Shown: one piece after another, positions 43,064-51,996 of the stretch | Position numbering within the stretch: the stretch's first letter is position 1 | Layout: each line of letters opens with the position of its first letter | Assembly (NCBI GenBank): GCA_964440985.1 | Contig: CAYTWE010000005.1 | Location: 1-64,000, forward strand | DNA: 64,000 nucleotides | DNA from: UBA1731 sp964440985 | Lineage (GTDB): Bacteria > Verrucomicrobiota > Kiritimatiellia > RFP12 > UBA1067 | Direction: 5' to 3' | Program-made: the position numbers and the translations under genes | The notes under the pieces: model-generated | What the model saw: the letters and a program-made list of their open reading frames with translations, nothing else | What the model was told of the DNA's origin: nothing | Databases searched by the model: none

Positions 43064-43461
43064 TGAGAGACGTTTCAATTTTCGTTCTTGCTGCGGCGAT
43101 GGCATTCGCCGGCGGATGTGCGCATGAAACGTACATCGCCGACGCAAAGCATCCAGAAGTGGAGTACACGGAAGCCGGCGATCTGAAATGGCGCGGAAGG
43201 TTCATAGAGCCGGAGGAGTTGCCGCACCTGCTCAGGAAGTCGGAAGTCGACGTAAAGTCGCAGATCGACATCCGTGTGCCGCAGAACATCCGCAGCCTGA
43301 AGGGGCCGAGACAGCTTCTGTTCATGCTTCGCAGGGCGGGATACACACGTGGAGTGCTCGTGACCGAGAAGAAGGCGTACTCCAGGGCTTCGTCTCCGCC
43401 CAAGATGGATGCGGTGCGGCCGGACGCCTATCCGCAGAAACGCAAAATACGCTACAAATGA
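43060..43461 (+). CDS. Small putative lipoprotein
   Basis: A 133-residue protein with a short hydrophobic N-terminus and a lipobox-like AGGC at about 17-20, so lipid attachment to Cys20 is likely. The mature part (about 113 residues) is charged, with a predicted alpha/beta core (VDVKSQIDIRVPQNIRSL, LLFMLRRAGYTRGVLVTEKKA) and a basic tail. I do not recognise a family. It overlaps tlyA as ATGA and lies 31 bases before ligA, inside a chain of envelope and housekeeping genes. Confidence 0.72.
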   Translation: MMRDVSIFVLAAAMAFAGGCAHETYIADAKHPEVEYTEAGDLKWRGRFIEPEELPHLLRKSEVDVKSQIDIRVPQNIRSLKGPRQLLFMLRRAGYTRGVLVTEKKAYSRASSPPKMDAVRPDAYPQKRKIRYK

Positions 43462-43492
43462 CGATTGCGCAGCGCTGCAATCCCCCTTTGAT

Positions 43493-45595
43493 ATGACGGA
43501 TAAGGAAAACATCAGGAAACGCATAGACTTCTTGCGGGCGGAGATCGAGAGGCACGACCGCCTCTACTATGTGGAGGCTCGTCCCGTCATAGGCGACAGG
43601 GACTACGATCTGCTGTACGACGAGCTGCTTAGGCTTGAGAGCGAAAACCCTGAGTTCCGTTCGGAGACATCCCCCACTCAGAGGGTATCCGGCGATACGG
43701 TGGAGGGCTTTGCCGAGGTGCGCCATTCCCCGCCGATGCAGTCGCTCGACAAGGTGCATTCGAAAGGTGAGCTTGCCGACTTTGATGCGATGGTGCGCCG
43801 TGAGACTTCTGATTTCACGTACAGCGTAGAGCCGAAGATAGATGGCGTATCGATTTCGCTCAGATATGAAGGGCGGCAGCTCGTGTGTGCGGCGACGCGC
43901 GGCAACGGCAAGGTCGGCGACGACGTCACCCTGAACGTGAAGACAATCCGCTCCGTCCCGCTTCGTCTGCCGCCGGATGCGCCGGAAGTTGTGGAGGTTC
44001 GCGGAGAGGTCTACATGACCCGCGACGGATTCGTGGAGCTGAACCGGCGTGAGGAGGAGGTTGGACACGAGCCGTTCGCGAATCCGCGCAACGCGGCGGC
44101 CGGATCCCTCAAGCAGCGCAGCGCCAAGGATGCGGCGACACGGCCGCTCGATGTTGTGATCTACAACGCAGGCGGCGTCGGATGCGACGGATTCGCCACC
44201 CATGAGGAGATGATATCCGCATTCAGGCGCTGGGGTTTCCCGGTGTCGCCATGGTCGAGGGTCTGTGCCACGATGAACGAGGTGTTTGCGGCGATCGACG
44301 AGCTTGAGAGGCTGCGGCATACGTTCAGGTTTGAGATCGACGGCGCCGTCGTGAAGCTGAACGAACGCGCACTGTACGCTTCGCTCGGCGCAACGGCGCA
44401 TGGCCCAAGATGGGCGCGGGCGTACAAGTATGCGCCAGAGCGGGTGGAGACGGTCGTCGAGGGGATCACTGTGCAGGTTGGGCGCACAGGTGTGCTTACG
44501 CCTGTCGCGGAGCTTAAGCCGGTGGAGCTTGCCGGATCTACGATCTCCCGTGCCACGCTGCACAACGCCGACCAGATTGCGCGTCAGGACATCCGCATCG
44601 GCGATCATGTATGGCTCGTCAAGGCGGGCGATGTCATACCGGCCATAGAGTCATCGATTCCGCAGAAGCGCACCGGCGCAGAAACGGTGTTCGCCATGCC
44701 GTCCGCCTGTCCGGTCTGCGGCGGAACGGTGGAGCGTATTGAGGGCGAGGTCGCTCTGCGTTGCATGAACCCCGGCTGCCGTGCGCAGCTTGCCCGCCGC
44801 ACAGTGCATTTCGCCTCCCGCAATGCACTTGATCTCAAGGCGCTTGGAGAAACGGCAATCGATGCGCTTGTGGAGCAGCGGTGGATTTCCGATCCTCTCG
44901 ACCTGTTCAACCTCGAGGAGTCTCGGCTTGCATCGTTGAGAATAACGGGGCGTCTGTTCGGACGGAAAGCCGAATCGGTCGCGAAAGCGCTCGCCGCGGC
45001 ACGTTCCCTGCCTCTGAACAGATGGCTGTTTGCGATCGGAATACCGGGCGTAGGCGAAACGGTCGCGGCGGATATAGCCGATCAGCATGAGAGGTTCTCC
45101 GACCTTGACGGCTCAGAGGTGCTTAAGGACGTAATCGAGAACGATGCACTTAAGGGTAAGGCCCGCAGAATACTTGCCATCAAGGCGGATGCCGCCAAGG
45201 CTGTTCTTGATTTCTTCAGAAGCGAATACGGCAGAAGGTGTCTTGCCAGGATGCAGGAGCTTGGCATTGACCCAAAGCGCGCCGCAAAGGGCGCGGTGGC
45301 GTCCGAAGGCCCGCTTGTCGGCAAGGGATGTGTGCTGACCGGTACGCTGTCGCGTCCGAGAGGCGAATACGCGGAGTTGATACGCATGGCCGGCGGCATT
45401 GTGCAGAGTGCGGTCACGTCGAACACAAGATACCTTATCGCCGGCGAAAACACCGGTGCGACAAAGACGGCGAAGGCGCGTCAGCTTGGTGTGCAGATCA
45501 TAGGCGAGACGGAACTGAAGACGCTTCTCGGAAGTCCGGAATCAGGATCGGATGCGGGTGCTGCGGACACGCTGAAGCAGGGATCTCTGTTCTGA
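43493..45595 (+). CDS. ligA: NAD-dependent DNA ligase
   Basis: A 700-residue replicative DNA ligase joining nicks with NAD+. Domains in order: Ia (about 1-60; HDRLYYVEARPVIGDRDYD), nucleotidyltransferase with catalytic K115 in KIDG (115-118) and NPRNAAAGS, OB-fold (GRTGVLTPVAELKPVELAG), four-cysteine zinc finger (CPVCGG ... CMNPGC), helix-hairpin-helix region, and a C-terminal BRCT domain (GKGCVLTGTLSRPRGEYAELI start, about 610-690). All parts appear intact. The frame extends to 43409 inside the lipoprotein gene; ATG 43493 begins the homologous region. No good SD is visible. Confidence 0.96.
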   Translation: MTDKENIRKRIDFLRAEIERHDRLYYVEARPVIGDRDYDLLYDELLRLESENPEFRSETSPTQRVSGDTVEGFAEVRHSPPMQSLDKVHSKGELADFDAMVRRETSDFTYSVEPKIDGVSISLRYEGRQLVCAATRGNGKVGDDVTLNVKTIRSVPLRLPPDAPEVVEVRGEVYMTRDGFVELNRREEEVGHEPFANPRNAAAGSLKQRSAKDAATRPLDVVIYNAGGVGCDGFATHEEMISAFRRWGFPVSPWSRVCATMNEVFAAIDELERLRHTFRFEIDGAVVKLNERALYASLGATAHGPRWARAYKYAPERVETVVEGITVQVGRTGVLTPVAELKPVELAGSTISRATLHNADQIARQDIRIGDHVWLVKAGDVIPAIESSIPQKRTGAETVFAMPSACPVCGGTVERIEGEVALRCMNPGCRAQLARRTVHFASRNALDLKALGETAIDALVEQRWISDPLDLFNLEESRLASLRITGRLFGRKAESVAKALAAARSLPLNRWLFAIGIPGVGETVAADIADQHERFSDLDGSEVLKDVIENDALKGKARRILAIKADAAKAVLDFFRSEYGRRCLARMQELGIDPKRAAKGAVASEGPLVGKGCVLTGTLSRPRGEYAELIRMAGGIVQSAVTSNTRYLIAGENTGATKTAKARQLGVQIIGETELKTLLGSPESGSDAGAADTLKQGSLF

Positions 45596-45647
45596 CCCGC
45601 ATTTCCGCGCGGACGGAATGCCGCTGCGGTTTTGAATCTCCGGCGTG

Positions 45648-45656
45648 TGGTATAAT
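45648..45656 (+). promoter_or_regulatory. Extended -10 promoter (TGgTATAAT), leaderless type
   Basis: TG at 45648-45649, G, TATAAT at 45651-45656, seven bases before the ATG at 45664. No SD is present. Confidence 0.75.
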
Positions 45657-45663
45657 TCGCCAC

Positions 45664-48600
45664 ATGAAAAGGTTTGCGCAGAGAGCGGCGTATGCGGTAT
45701 GTGCCGTTTTTGCGGCGGTTTCGTGTTCTGCGGCCGTGTCGAGCATGGATTATCCGGATGCCGACGCCGTTGTCGTGGACGACATCACGCGCATTGAATA
45801 CTTCCCCGACGGAACGTACGTCTCCGAAAACGACGAGCGCATTTTGGCGTTGACCGATAAGGGGCGCCGCTCGCTCCTCACGGCGTCGCTGTACGTGTCG
45901 CGCCGGTACGGTGATGCGGAGATCGTCAAGGTTGAGATAATCGGCACGAACGGCGTTGCCCGTGCCGTGGATTTCCGCAGTACGCTCAAGGAGGCGACAG
46001 ACAATTCATCGACTTCCTCCAACATATACGACCCGCTTGACCGGAAGATGTCTTGCGCCGTTACCGGCATGCAGATCGGTGAGATTCGGCGTGTCGTCAC
46101 GCGTGAGCGGATGTCAAAGCCAAGGATGCGAGGGGCGTTCGCCACAGGTGCGCTGTTTGAGTCGACGATGCCGATTTTGCGTGCTTCATTAGAGATTGTG
46201 TCGCCGGCGGCGCTTCCGATCGTCAGCGAAAAGCTGCGGCATCCGCTTGAGGACACGGTGACGCGCATTCCGGACGAACGCCTTCCGGATGGGCGCGTCA
46301 GGATGAAATGGATCGCGGAGAACGTGCCGCAGGCGTTCGCCGAGCCGGACATGCCGTCCTTCGGATCGGTGTCGCAGAAGCTGCTCGTCTCCACGTCAAG
46401 GGGCTGGGAGGATGTGTCGCGCTGGTACTGGAACCTTTCTGTTCCGCATCTTGAGGCGACAAATCCCGCCATCTCGAACATGGTCGGCAAACTTGTCGGC
46501 GGGTTGTCGTCCGATATGGAGAAGATTCGCGCAATGTTCAGGTTCGTCTCCCAGGAGATACGCTACATGGGGCTTACGTTCGAGGATGAGTCGCCGGGGT
46601 ACGCACCGCACGACGTTTCCGTGACGTTCGACAGCAGATACGGTGTGTGCCGCGACAAGGCGGCTTTGCTTGCGGCCATGCTCCGCGTGGCGGGATTCGA
46701 GGCGTATCCCGCACTCATATGCGCCGGTCCGAAGATGGACGATGACGTGCCGCTTCCATTCTTCAACCATGCGATAGTCGCCGTGGCGCATGGGCGGACG
46801 GCGTCCAAGCCCTCAGACTTCATCCTGATGGATCCGACCAACGAGAGCACAAGGGATCTGCTGCCAGCCTACCTCATGGACTGTTCGTATCTCGTGGCGC
46901 ATCCAAAAGGGTTGCCACTCGCCGTCACGCCAGTCAAACCGGCCTCGGAGAACGCATTTCGTGCTGAGACCAGGGGGACGCTGTCCAATGACGGCTCTGC
47001 CATTGTCGAGACGTGCGCAACTTTCGGAGGAGTCAATGACCTGTTTCGCGGTGCGCTTCTCAAAAGGACGCAGAAGGAGCGCCGCAGGTTCTTCGAGAAC
47101 ATGGTGCGCTCGGAGTACCCAGGTGCGGAGCTGCTTTCATTCGAGTTGACTCCGACGGATCTGCGCGACACTGACAGCGCTCTTCGCGTTTCGATGACGG
47201 TGCGGCTTGCCGATCTTGTGGTGCGGGGTGCTACACGGGACGAGCTGACGCCACCGTTTTTGTTTTCCGGCTTTTCCGTGGCTGACCGGCTTCTGTCAAG
47301 CGGAACGGAACTGGAAAGGCGCCGTTATCCGCTGAAGTTCTATTCAACTGCACTTGCTGAGGAACGCCTTTCGCTCAAGCTCGGCGATGCTGTCGGCATT
47401 CCGGTGAGCGTGCCGCCTGATGTCATCGCGGGCGAGAACGGTTGCCGTTACGAGAGGAGCATTGCGGTGTCGGACGGCATACTTACGGCGACACGGCTTC
47501 GCGCAGTTGACGCAACGGAACTTTCGCCGGAGGAGTATCTGAAGCTCAAGGAGGACCTTGAGACAATAGAGTTGGGAATCAGGCGGGAACCGCAGTTTGC
47601 CGCCCGCGACGGCGGAGCGGAGGCGAACGTCCGCATCGTATGTGACAGACGGGACGTTCACATATCGTCGCCGAACAGCTGGACGGTGACGAATGAGTGG
47701 GAGCGCGAGATCCTTACGTATGCGGGGAAGAAAAGCTCTGCCGAACTGAGCTACGGCTACAATCCGTGCGTCGGTACAATTGAAATTGTGTCCGCGACAG
47801 TGTCGAACCGCGATGGACGTGTGCATTCCGTCATGCCGCAGGAGATGAACAGGCTTGATGCCGGGTGGGTGGCAGGTGCGCCGCGCTATCCGGCAGGCAA
47901 GAGGCTTGTGGTGAATCTTCCCGCAGTCGAGATCGGCAGCGTGATACGTGTCAAGACGGTCGCCACGGTTACAAATTCGCCAATCGGTTTCTGCAGTTTG
48001 TATGCGTTTGACTCCGTTGATCCCATAACGGTCAAGGAACTCAGAGTGGACAGCTCTGAATGCGGCGATTCGTCCATGAAGGTCGCGTGGGGTAGGGAGT
48101 TGGGGCGCGTGGTCACGACGAATTGCATATCGTTTGCCGTCACGAATCCGGCGGCTCTTCCGCGTGAGGGCGCACAGCCGCCCGCCATGCTGTGGAGAAA
48201 TTGCGTGTTGCTGTCGCTTGCCGATCTTGAACGGCATCGGGAGGCTCTGTGCGCCGAACTTGCGGCGGCGCGTTCCAGAGGTTCGGATGCAGCAAGGGCC
48301 AAGGCTGTTGAACTTGCCGCAGGACATGATTCAGCGGAAGGGCGGATAAAGGCTGTGAGGGATTGGCTGTGGAGGAATGTGCGGCTTGCCGGGCCTGATA
48401 TGCTTGAGTTGCCGTTCGAGACGGCATTCTTCCCGCCGGACCGTTCGATTGCAGACGGATATGCGTCGGAGGCTGATTGGATGAACGTCTACTTCACTAT
48501 GCTGGAGGCGATAGGCTGCGATGTGGAGTTTGTGCTGTCGGATGGGGATGCGGCCGGGTATCCGGCGCTGTCGCGCATACGCCGCGCCGTGCCTCAGCCG

Positions 48601-49401
48601 GACGACTTCAGTGAACTGTTCATTCGTGCGACAGTGCGCGAAGGGGCGTTTCTTGGATTGTTCGGCGGTGAGGAAAGAACGTTCATCCTCGCCTATGAGA
48701 ACGACTGCACACCGCTCGGAGTGAGGGACGTTGACGGCCGCAGCGGCAAGACGGAGAGCCACATGTCGTTTGACGTGAACGAAACAGGGGCCGCCCGAAT
48801 CACGGTGTCGAACTCCACATGGGGCGTTTCCGTCGCCGCCTTGCGCAAGCTGTATTCGGAGATGCTTCCGGAGAAGAGGTCTCGGCATCACGCCGAGCTT
48901 GTCGGCGCAATCGCTGAATCGGCAGAGGCGATATCGGAGCTTCATACGGATGTTGACGGATATCCGTTCTTCATCCGGTATTCCGTCTATGCGCCGAACT
49001 ATGCCGCAAAGAACGGTGACACGCTCACGCTTGAGGTGCCTGGGCTTGGAGGTGCATTTCTGCCGAACTCCGATGGCGGACGGAAAAGTCCGTTTGGCGT
49101 CGGCGGACGGCTTCAGCCGATGGTGACGGTGCGCGAAATCGTTCTGCCGGAAGGGTACACGGCTGTAGAGCATCTGCCGGAGGCATGGGAAATTACGTTG
49201 CCTATGGATGATGGCGCACGTTGCCGGAGTGAGGTGTTGAGCAGTGTGGTGGACGGACGACTGCGAGTGCTTGTGCGAGAGGAGCTGCTGCCTGTCAATG
49301 CGAGAATGTTCGGATCGGAGTGGCTTGGATTCTTCCGTGACTGGAACAGACGCACGGACTCTCGGATCTCCCGCACCATCGTCGTCAGGAAAGAGAGATG
49401 A
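45664..49401 (+). CDS. Double DUF3857/transglutaminase-like secreted protein, second half catalytically dead
   Basis: A 1245-residue exported protein. Signal peptide about 1-24, then DUF3857 (about 35-230) and a transglutaminase-like domain with the Cys-His-Asp set C329 (YGVCRDKA), H369 (FNHAIV) and D390 (MDPTNES). A second DUF3857-like unit starts near 650, and its transglutaminase-like part aligns (ASEADWMNVYFTMLEAIG, about 933-950) but has no Cys at the catalytic position and no matching His or Asp. Such proteins are usually about 620-650 residues with one unit. The long frame to 45328 is discarded because ATG 45664 is seven bases after the -10. Role unknown; peptide or cell-wall crosslink processing is conceivable. 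Confidence 0.82.
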   Translation: MKRFAQRAAYAVCAVFAAVSCSAAVSSMDYPDADAVVVDDITRIEYFPDGTYVSENDERILALTDKGRRSLLTASLYVSRRYGDAEIVKVEIIGTNGVARAVDFRSTLKEATDNSSTSSNIYDPLDRKMSCAVTGMQIGEIRRVVTRERMSKPRMRGAFATGALFESTMPILRASLEIVSPAALPIVSEKLRHPLEDTVTRIPDERLPDGRVRMKWIAENVPQAFAEPDMPSFGSVSQKLLVSTSRGWEDVSRWYWNLSVPHLEATNPAISNMVGKLVGGLSSDMEKIRAMFRFVSQEIRYMGLTFEDESPGYAPHDVSVTFDSRYGVCRDKAALLAAMLRVAGFEAYPALICAGPKMDDDVPLPFFNHAIVAVAHGRTASKPSDFILMDPTNESTRDLLPAYLMDCSYLVAHPKGLPLAVTPVKPASENAFRAETRGTLSNDGSAIVETCATFGGVNDLFRGALLKRTQKERRRFFENMVRSEYPGAELLSFELTPTDLRDTDSALRVSMTVRLADLVVRGATRDELTPPFLFSGFSVADRLLSSGTELERRRYPLKFYSTALAEERLSLKLGDAVGIPVSVPPDVIAGENGCRYERSIAVSDGILTATRLRAVDATELSPEEYLKLKEDLETIELGIRREPQFAARDGGAEANVRIVCDRRDVHISSPNSWTVTNEWEREILTYAGKKSSAELSYGYNPCVGTIEIVSATVSNRDGRVHSVMPQEMNRLDAGWVAGAPRYPAGKRLVVNLPAVEIGSVIRVKTVATVTNSPIGFCSLYAFDSVDPITVKELRVDSSECGDSSMKVAWGRELGRVVTTNCISFAVTNPAALPREGAQPPAMLWRNCVLLSLADLERHREALCAELAAARSRGSDAARAKAVELAAGHDSAEGRIKAVRDWLWRNVRLAGPDMLELPFETAFFPPDRSIADGYASEADWMNVYFTMLEAIGCDVEFVLSDGDAAGYPALSRIRRAVPQPDDFSELFIRATVREGAFLGLFGGEERTFILAYENDCTPLGVRDVDGRSGKTESHMSFDVNETGAARITVSNSTWGVSVAALRKLYSEMLPEKRSRHHAELVGAIAESAEAISELHTDVDGYPFFIRYSVYAPNYAAKNGDTLTLEVPGLGGAFLPNSDGGRKSPFGVGGRLQPMVTVREIVLPEGYTAVEHLPEAWEITLPMDDGARCRSEVLSSVVDGRLRVLVREELLPVNARMFGSEWLGFFRDWNRRTDSRISRTIVVRKER

Positions 49402-49490
49402 CTTCCGCCATCGGCGCCTCTTCCTTCTGCGCATCTCTTCTGCTTGCGTTTCTGAAGATTGTTGTGGCGGTTCACCGGCATGAGGCGATT

Positions 49491-49499
49491 TGCTACAAT
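49491..49499 (+). promoter_or_regulatory. Extended -10 promoter (TGcTACAAT) of the flavodoxin gene
   Basis: TG at 49491-49492, C, TACAAT at 49494-49499, followed directly by AGGAGG (49500-49505). The leader to ATG 49576 is about 70 bases and contains a 14-codon ATG frame (49535-49579). Confidence 0.6.
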
Positions 49500-49534
49500 A
49501 GGAGGCAAAAGGCAGAGCTGGGATCGGATCGCAG

Positions 49535-49579
49535 ATGCCGAAAGACATTTTTGGAGTTTTGTTGAGGGCAACACAATGA
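49535..49579 (+). CDS. Candidate 14-residue leader peptide
   Basis: ATG at 49535 opens a frame encoding MPKDIFGVLLRATQ. Its TGA (49577-49579) overlaps the ATG (49576) of the flavodoxin gene, the ATGA arrangement seen at most gene junctions here. The SD upstream is weak. It may be a translational coupler or chance. Confidence 0.3.
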   Translation: MPKDIFGVLLRATQ

Positions 49580-50121
49580 AAAAGATACTGATAATCTCGG
49601 CATCGCCGAGAAAATGCGGAAACAGCGACATCCTGTGCGACGAGTTTGCTCGTGGTGCGAAGGATGCAGGGAACGAGGTCGAGAAGATCCGCCTTGCGGA
49701 AATGAAGGTCGCATACTGCATGGGCTGCTATGCCTGCAGAAAACTTCACAAGTGTGTACTGAATGATGATGCGAACGAACTTGTCGCCAAAATGCTGGCT
49801 GCTGACGTAATCGTCCTTGCCACGCCCGTCTATTTCTACTCAATGGACGCGCAGCTCAAGGCGCTCATCGACCGTTCCGTCTCGCGATGGGATGATTTTG
49901 GATTGTTCAAGGGAACCGAGTTCTGGTTCATTGTGACGGCGGCAGACACGAGCCGCGACATGATGAACGCCACGTTGGAGGGGCTGCGCGGATTCACGCG
50001 GGATTGCATGGAAGGCGCCGTCGAGCGCGGCGTGATCTACGGCACCGGTGCATACGAAAAGGGTGAAGTCCGCTCCCTGCCAGTGATGAAAGAGGCATAC
50101 GAAGCAGGTTTAAGGGCGTGA
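49576..50121 (+). CDS. Flavodoxin-like/NADPH-dependent FMN reductase family protein
   Basis: A 181-residue flavoprotein of the iron-sulfur-flavoprotein/FMN-reductase type, cytoplasmic. The FMN phosphate loop is SASPRKCGNSDIL (about 8-20), and the flavin-binding TPVYFYSMDAQLKALIDR lies at about 83-100. The cysteine motif CMGCYACRKLHKC (about 48-60) resembles the 4Fe-4S-binding loop of iron-sulfur flavoproteins, though a plain oxidoreductase without the cluster is possible. The reading frame is open upstream, but the start at 49576 begins the fold. Its stop overlaps the GTG of trmL. Confidence 0.88.
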   Translation: MKKILIISASPRKCGNSDILCDEFARGAKDAGNEVEKIRLAEMKVAYCMGCYACRKLHKCVLNDDANELVAKMLAADVIVLATPVYFYSMDAQLKALIDRSVSRWDDFGLFKGTEFWFIVTAADTSRDMMNATLEGLRGFTRDCMEGAVERGVIYGTGAYEKGEVRSLPVMKEAYEAGLRA

Positions 50122-50591
50122 AAGGGGGACGCTTTTCGATAGTCCTTCTCCGTCCGGAGATACCGCACAACACCGGTGCGATTGGCCGGCTCTGCGTTGG
50201 ACTGGGAGTACCGCTCCATCTCGTCAAGCCGCTCGGCTTTGCGCTTGACGACCGCTCAATCGCCCGTGCGGGACTTGACTATTGGCCGCATCTTGATGTC
50301 GAGCTTCACGACACATGGGACGATTACCTTGCCGCCGTGTCGCCACGTCGTCTGCACTTTCTCTCTACGCATGGCAGACGGTCGCTTTATGACTGCCGTT
50401 TTGAGCAGGGAGATGCGCTTGTGTTCGGCAACGAATCGTCCGGACTGCCCGCCGGATTCTACAATCGCTATGAGGAGTCCCTATTCAGGATTCCCATGCC
50501 AGGCGAACACGCCCGGAGCATCAACTTGGCCAACGCCGTGTCAATCGCCGCATATGAATGCTACCGGCAGCTGACATATGGCGGACAGTGA
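50118..50591 (+). CDS. trmL: tRNA (cytidine/uridine-34)-2'-O-methyltransferase
   Basis: A 157-residue SPOUT-class methyltransferase that modifies the ribose of the wobble base in tRNA-Leu isoacceptors. Signature blocks: EIPHNTGAIGRLC (about 14-26), LVFGNESSGLP (about 100-110) and the knot motif RIPMPGEHARSINLANAVSI (about 123-142). Length is exactly as for TrmL. GTG 50118 overlaps the flavodoxin stop (GTGA), so the two are co-translated. It ends before a separate promoter for fba. Confidence 0.94.
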   Translation: MKGGRFSIVLLRPEIPHNTGAIGRLCVGLGVPLHLVKPLGFALDDRSIARAGLDYWPHLDVELHDTWDDYLAAVSPRRLHFLSTHGRRSLYDCRFEQGDALVFGNESSGLPAGFYNRYEESLFRIPMPGEHARSINLANAVSIAAYECYRQLTYGGQ

Positions 50592-50642
50592 ATGAATTGC
50601 CACTTCCCTTGCTGCGGCAAAGATGCAAATGTGCCGCCATGC

Positions 50643-50671
50643 TTGAAAAGGGAGGGGCGAAACTGTATAAT
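50643..50671 (+). promoter_or_regulatory. Canonical -35/-10 promoter of the FBP aldolase gene
   Basis: TTGAAA (50643-50648), 17-base spacer, TATAAT (50666-50671). TG lies directly against the -10 rather than one base away. The leader is about 38 bases and includes AAAAGGAAA before the ATG. Confidence 0.75.
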
Positions 50672-50715
50672 ACAACACCGTTTGTTTTGAACCCAACAGG
50701 GAAAAGGAAATCAAG

Positions 50716-51714
50716 ATGGTCAGCTACAAGGAACTTGGCCTCGTCAACACGAAAGAGATGTTTGCGAAGGCTGTAAAGGGCGGATATGCAATTCCGGCCT
50801 TCAACTTCAACACGATGGAGCAGATGCAGGCGATCGTCCAGGCCGCCGTTGAAACCAAGTCGCCCGTCATCATGCAGGTGTCCAAGGGTGCGCGCAAGTA
50901 CGCCAACCCCACGATTCTCCGCTACATGGCGCAGGGCGCGGTCGAATACGCGAAGGAACTGGGCTGCGCGAATCCGCAGATCGTCCTCCACCTCGACCAT
51001 GGCGACAGCTTCGAGACGTGCAAGAGCTGTATCGATTCGGGTTTTTCGAGCGTCATGATCGACGGCTCTTCCCTGCCGTTCGAGAAGAACATCGAAGTCA
51101 CGAAGCAGGTCGTCGATTACGCGCACGCGCATGATGTCACGGTCGAGGCCGAACTCGGCGTGCTCGCGGGCGTCGAGGATGAAGTCGCCGCCGAGGAGAG
51201 CCACTACACGAAGCCCGAGGAAGTGATTGAATTCGCCACGAAGACGGGTTGCGATTCGCTCGCCATTTCGATCGGCACGTCCCACGGCGCCTACAAGTTC
51301 AAGCCGGAACAGTGCACGCGCGACCCCAAGACGGGCAAGCTCGTTCCGCCGCCGCTCGCGTTCGACGTTCTCGCCGAAATCGAAAAGAAGCTCCCCGGCT
51401 TCCCGATCGTTCTCCACGGTTCCTCCTCCGTCCCGCAGGACGAGGTCGACACGATCAACAAGTTCGGCGGCAAGCTGCCGGACGCGGTCGGCATTCCGGA
51501 GGAGCAGCTCCGCAAGGCCGCGAAGAGCGCCGTGTGCAAGATCAACATCGATTCCGATTCCCGTCTCGCGATGACGGCGGCCATCCGCCAGCACTTCGCG
51601 GAACATCCGGATCACTTCGATCCGCGCCAGTACCTCACCCCGGCGCGTGAGAACATGAAGAAGATGTACATCCACAAGATCGTCAATGTGCTTGGCTCGA
51701 ACGACAAGCTCTGA
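50716..51714 (+). CDS. fba: Class II fructose-bisphosphate aldolase
   Basis: A 332-residue zinc-dependent aldolase interconverting fructose-1,6-bisphosphate with glyceraldehyde-3-phosphate and dihydroxyacetone phosphate in glycolysis. Catalytic D94 and zinc ligand H95 lie in LHLDHGD, followed by AELGVLAGVEDEV (about 142-154), SIGTSHGAYK and LHGSSSVP. The GVEDEV insertion places it in the bacterial class IIB group. Codons are strongly C-ending (CTC, GTC, ATC, TCC) compared with neighbours, as expected for very high expression. It stands alone with a canonical promoter, SD and a strong terminator. Confidence 0.96.
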   Translation: MVSYKELGLVNTKEMFAKAVKGGYAIPAFNFNTMEQMQAIVQAAVETKSPVIMQVSKGARKYANPTILRYMAQGAVEYAKELGCANPQIVLHLDHGDSFETCKSCIDSGFSSVMIDGSSLPFEKNIEVTKQVVDYAHAHDVTVEAELGVLAGVEDEVAAEESHYTKPEEVIEFATKTGCDSLAISIGTSHGAYKFKPEQCTRDPKTGKLVPPPLAFDVLAEIEKKLPGFPIVLHGSSSVPQDEVDTINKFGGKLPDAVGIPEEQLRKAAKSAVCKINIDSDSRLAMTAAIRQHFAEHPDHFDPRQYLTPARENMKKMYIHKIVNVLGSNDKL

Positions 51715-51761
51715 TAGGTCTCTGTGCGAACGCTGCGCACGATGATGCGCGGCAGGTTGAG

Positions 51762-51800
51762 AAGGGGGATGCGCTGAAGCGCATCCCCCTTTCTCTGTTT
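51762..51800 (+). terminator. Rho-independent terminator after fba
   Basis: Perfect 13-bp stem AAGGGGGATGCGC (51762-51774) with GCGCATCCCCCTT (51779-51791), TGAA tetraloop, then TCTCTGTTT. The remaining bases 51801-51980 hold no gene I can see. Confidence 0.9.
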
Positions 51801-51980
51801 ATAGACTGCTCGATTTGCGGTTGGGTTTTGGTTGCTCATCGCAGAGGCGTCCTTGTCACATCAAAGACGAACTTCTCGCAGTTGTGGCTTGGTCTTTCAT
51901 CGTAGCGGGCCGCAGACGGCAATCCAAATGGGGATGGTGGCGAGGTGTAAAGGGTGGCGTTGGATTGTTGGACGATATTA

Positions 51981-51989
51981 TGCTAAAAT
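51981..51989 (+). promoter_or_regulatory. Extended -10 promoter (TGcTAAAAT) of the uronate/fucose operon, leaderless type
   Basis: TG at 51981-51982, C, TAAAAT at 51984-51989, preceded by CGATATTA, and exactly seven bases before the ATG at 51997. Confidence 0.75.
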
Positions 51990-51996
51990 AGCGCAC

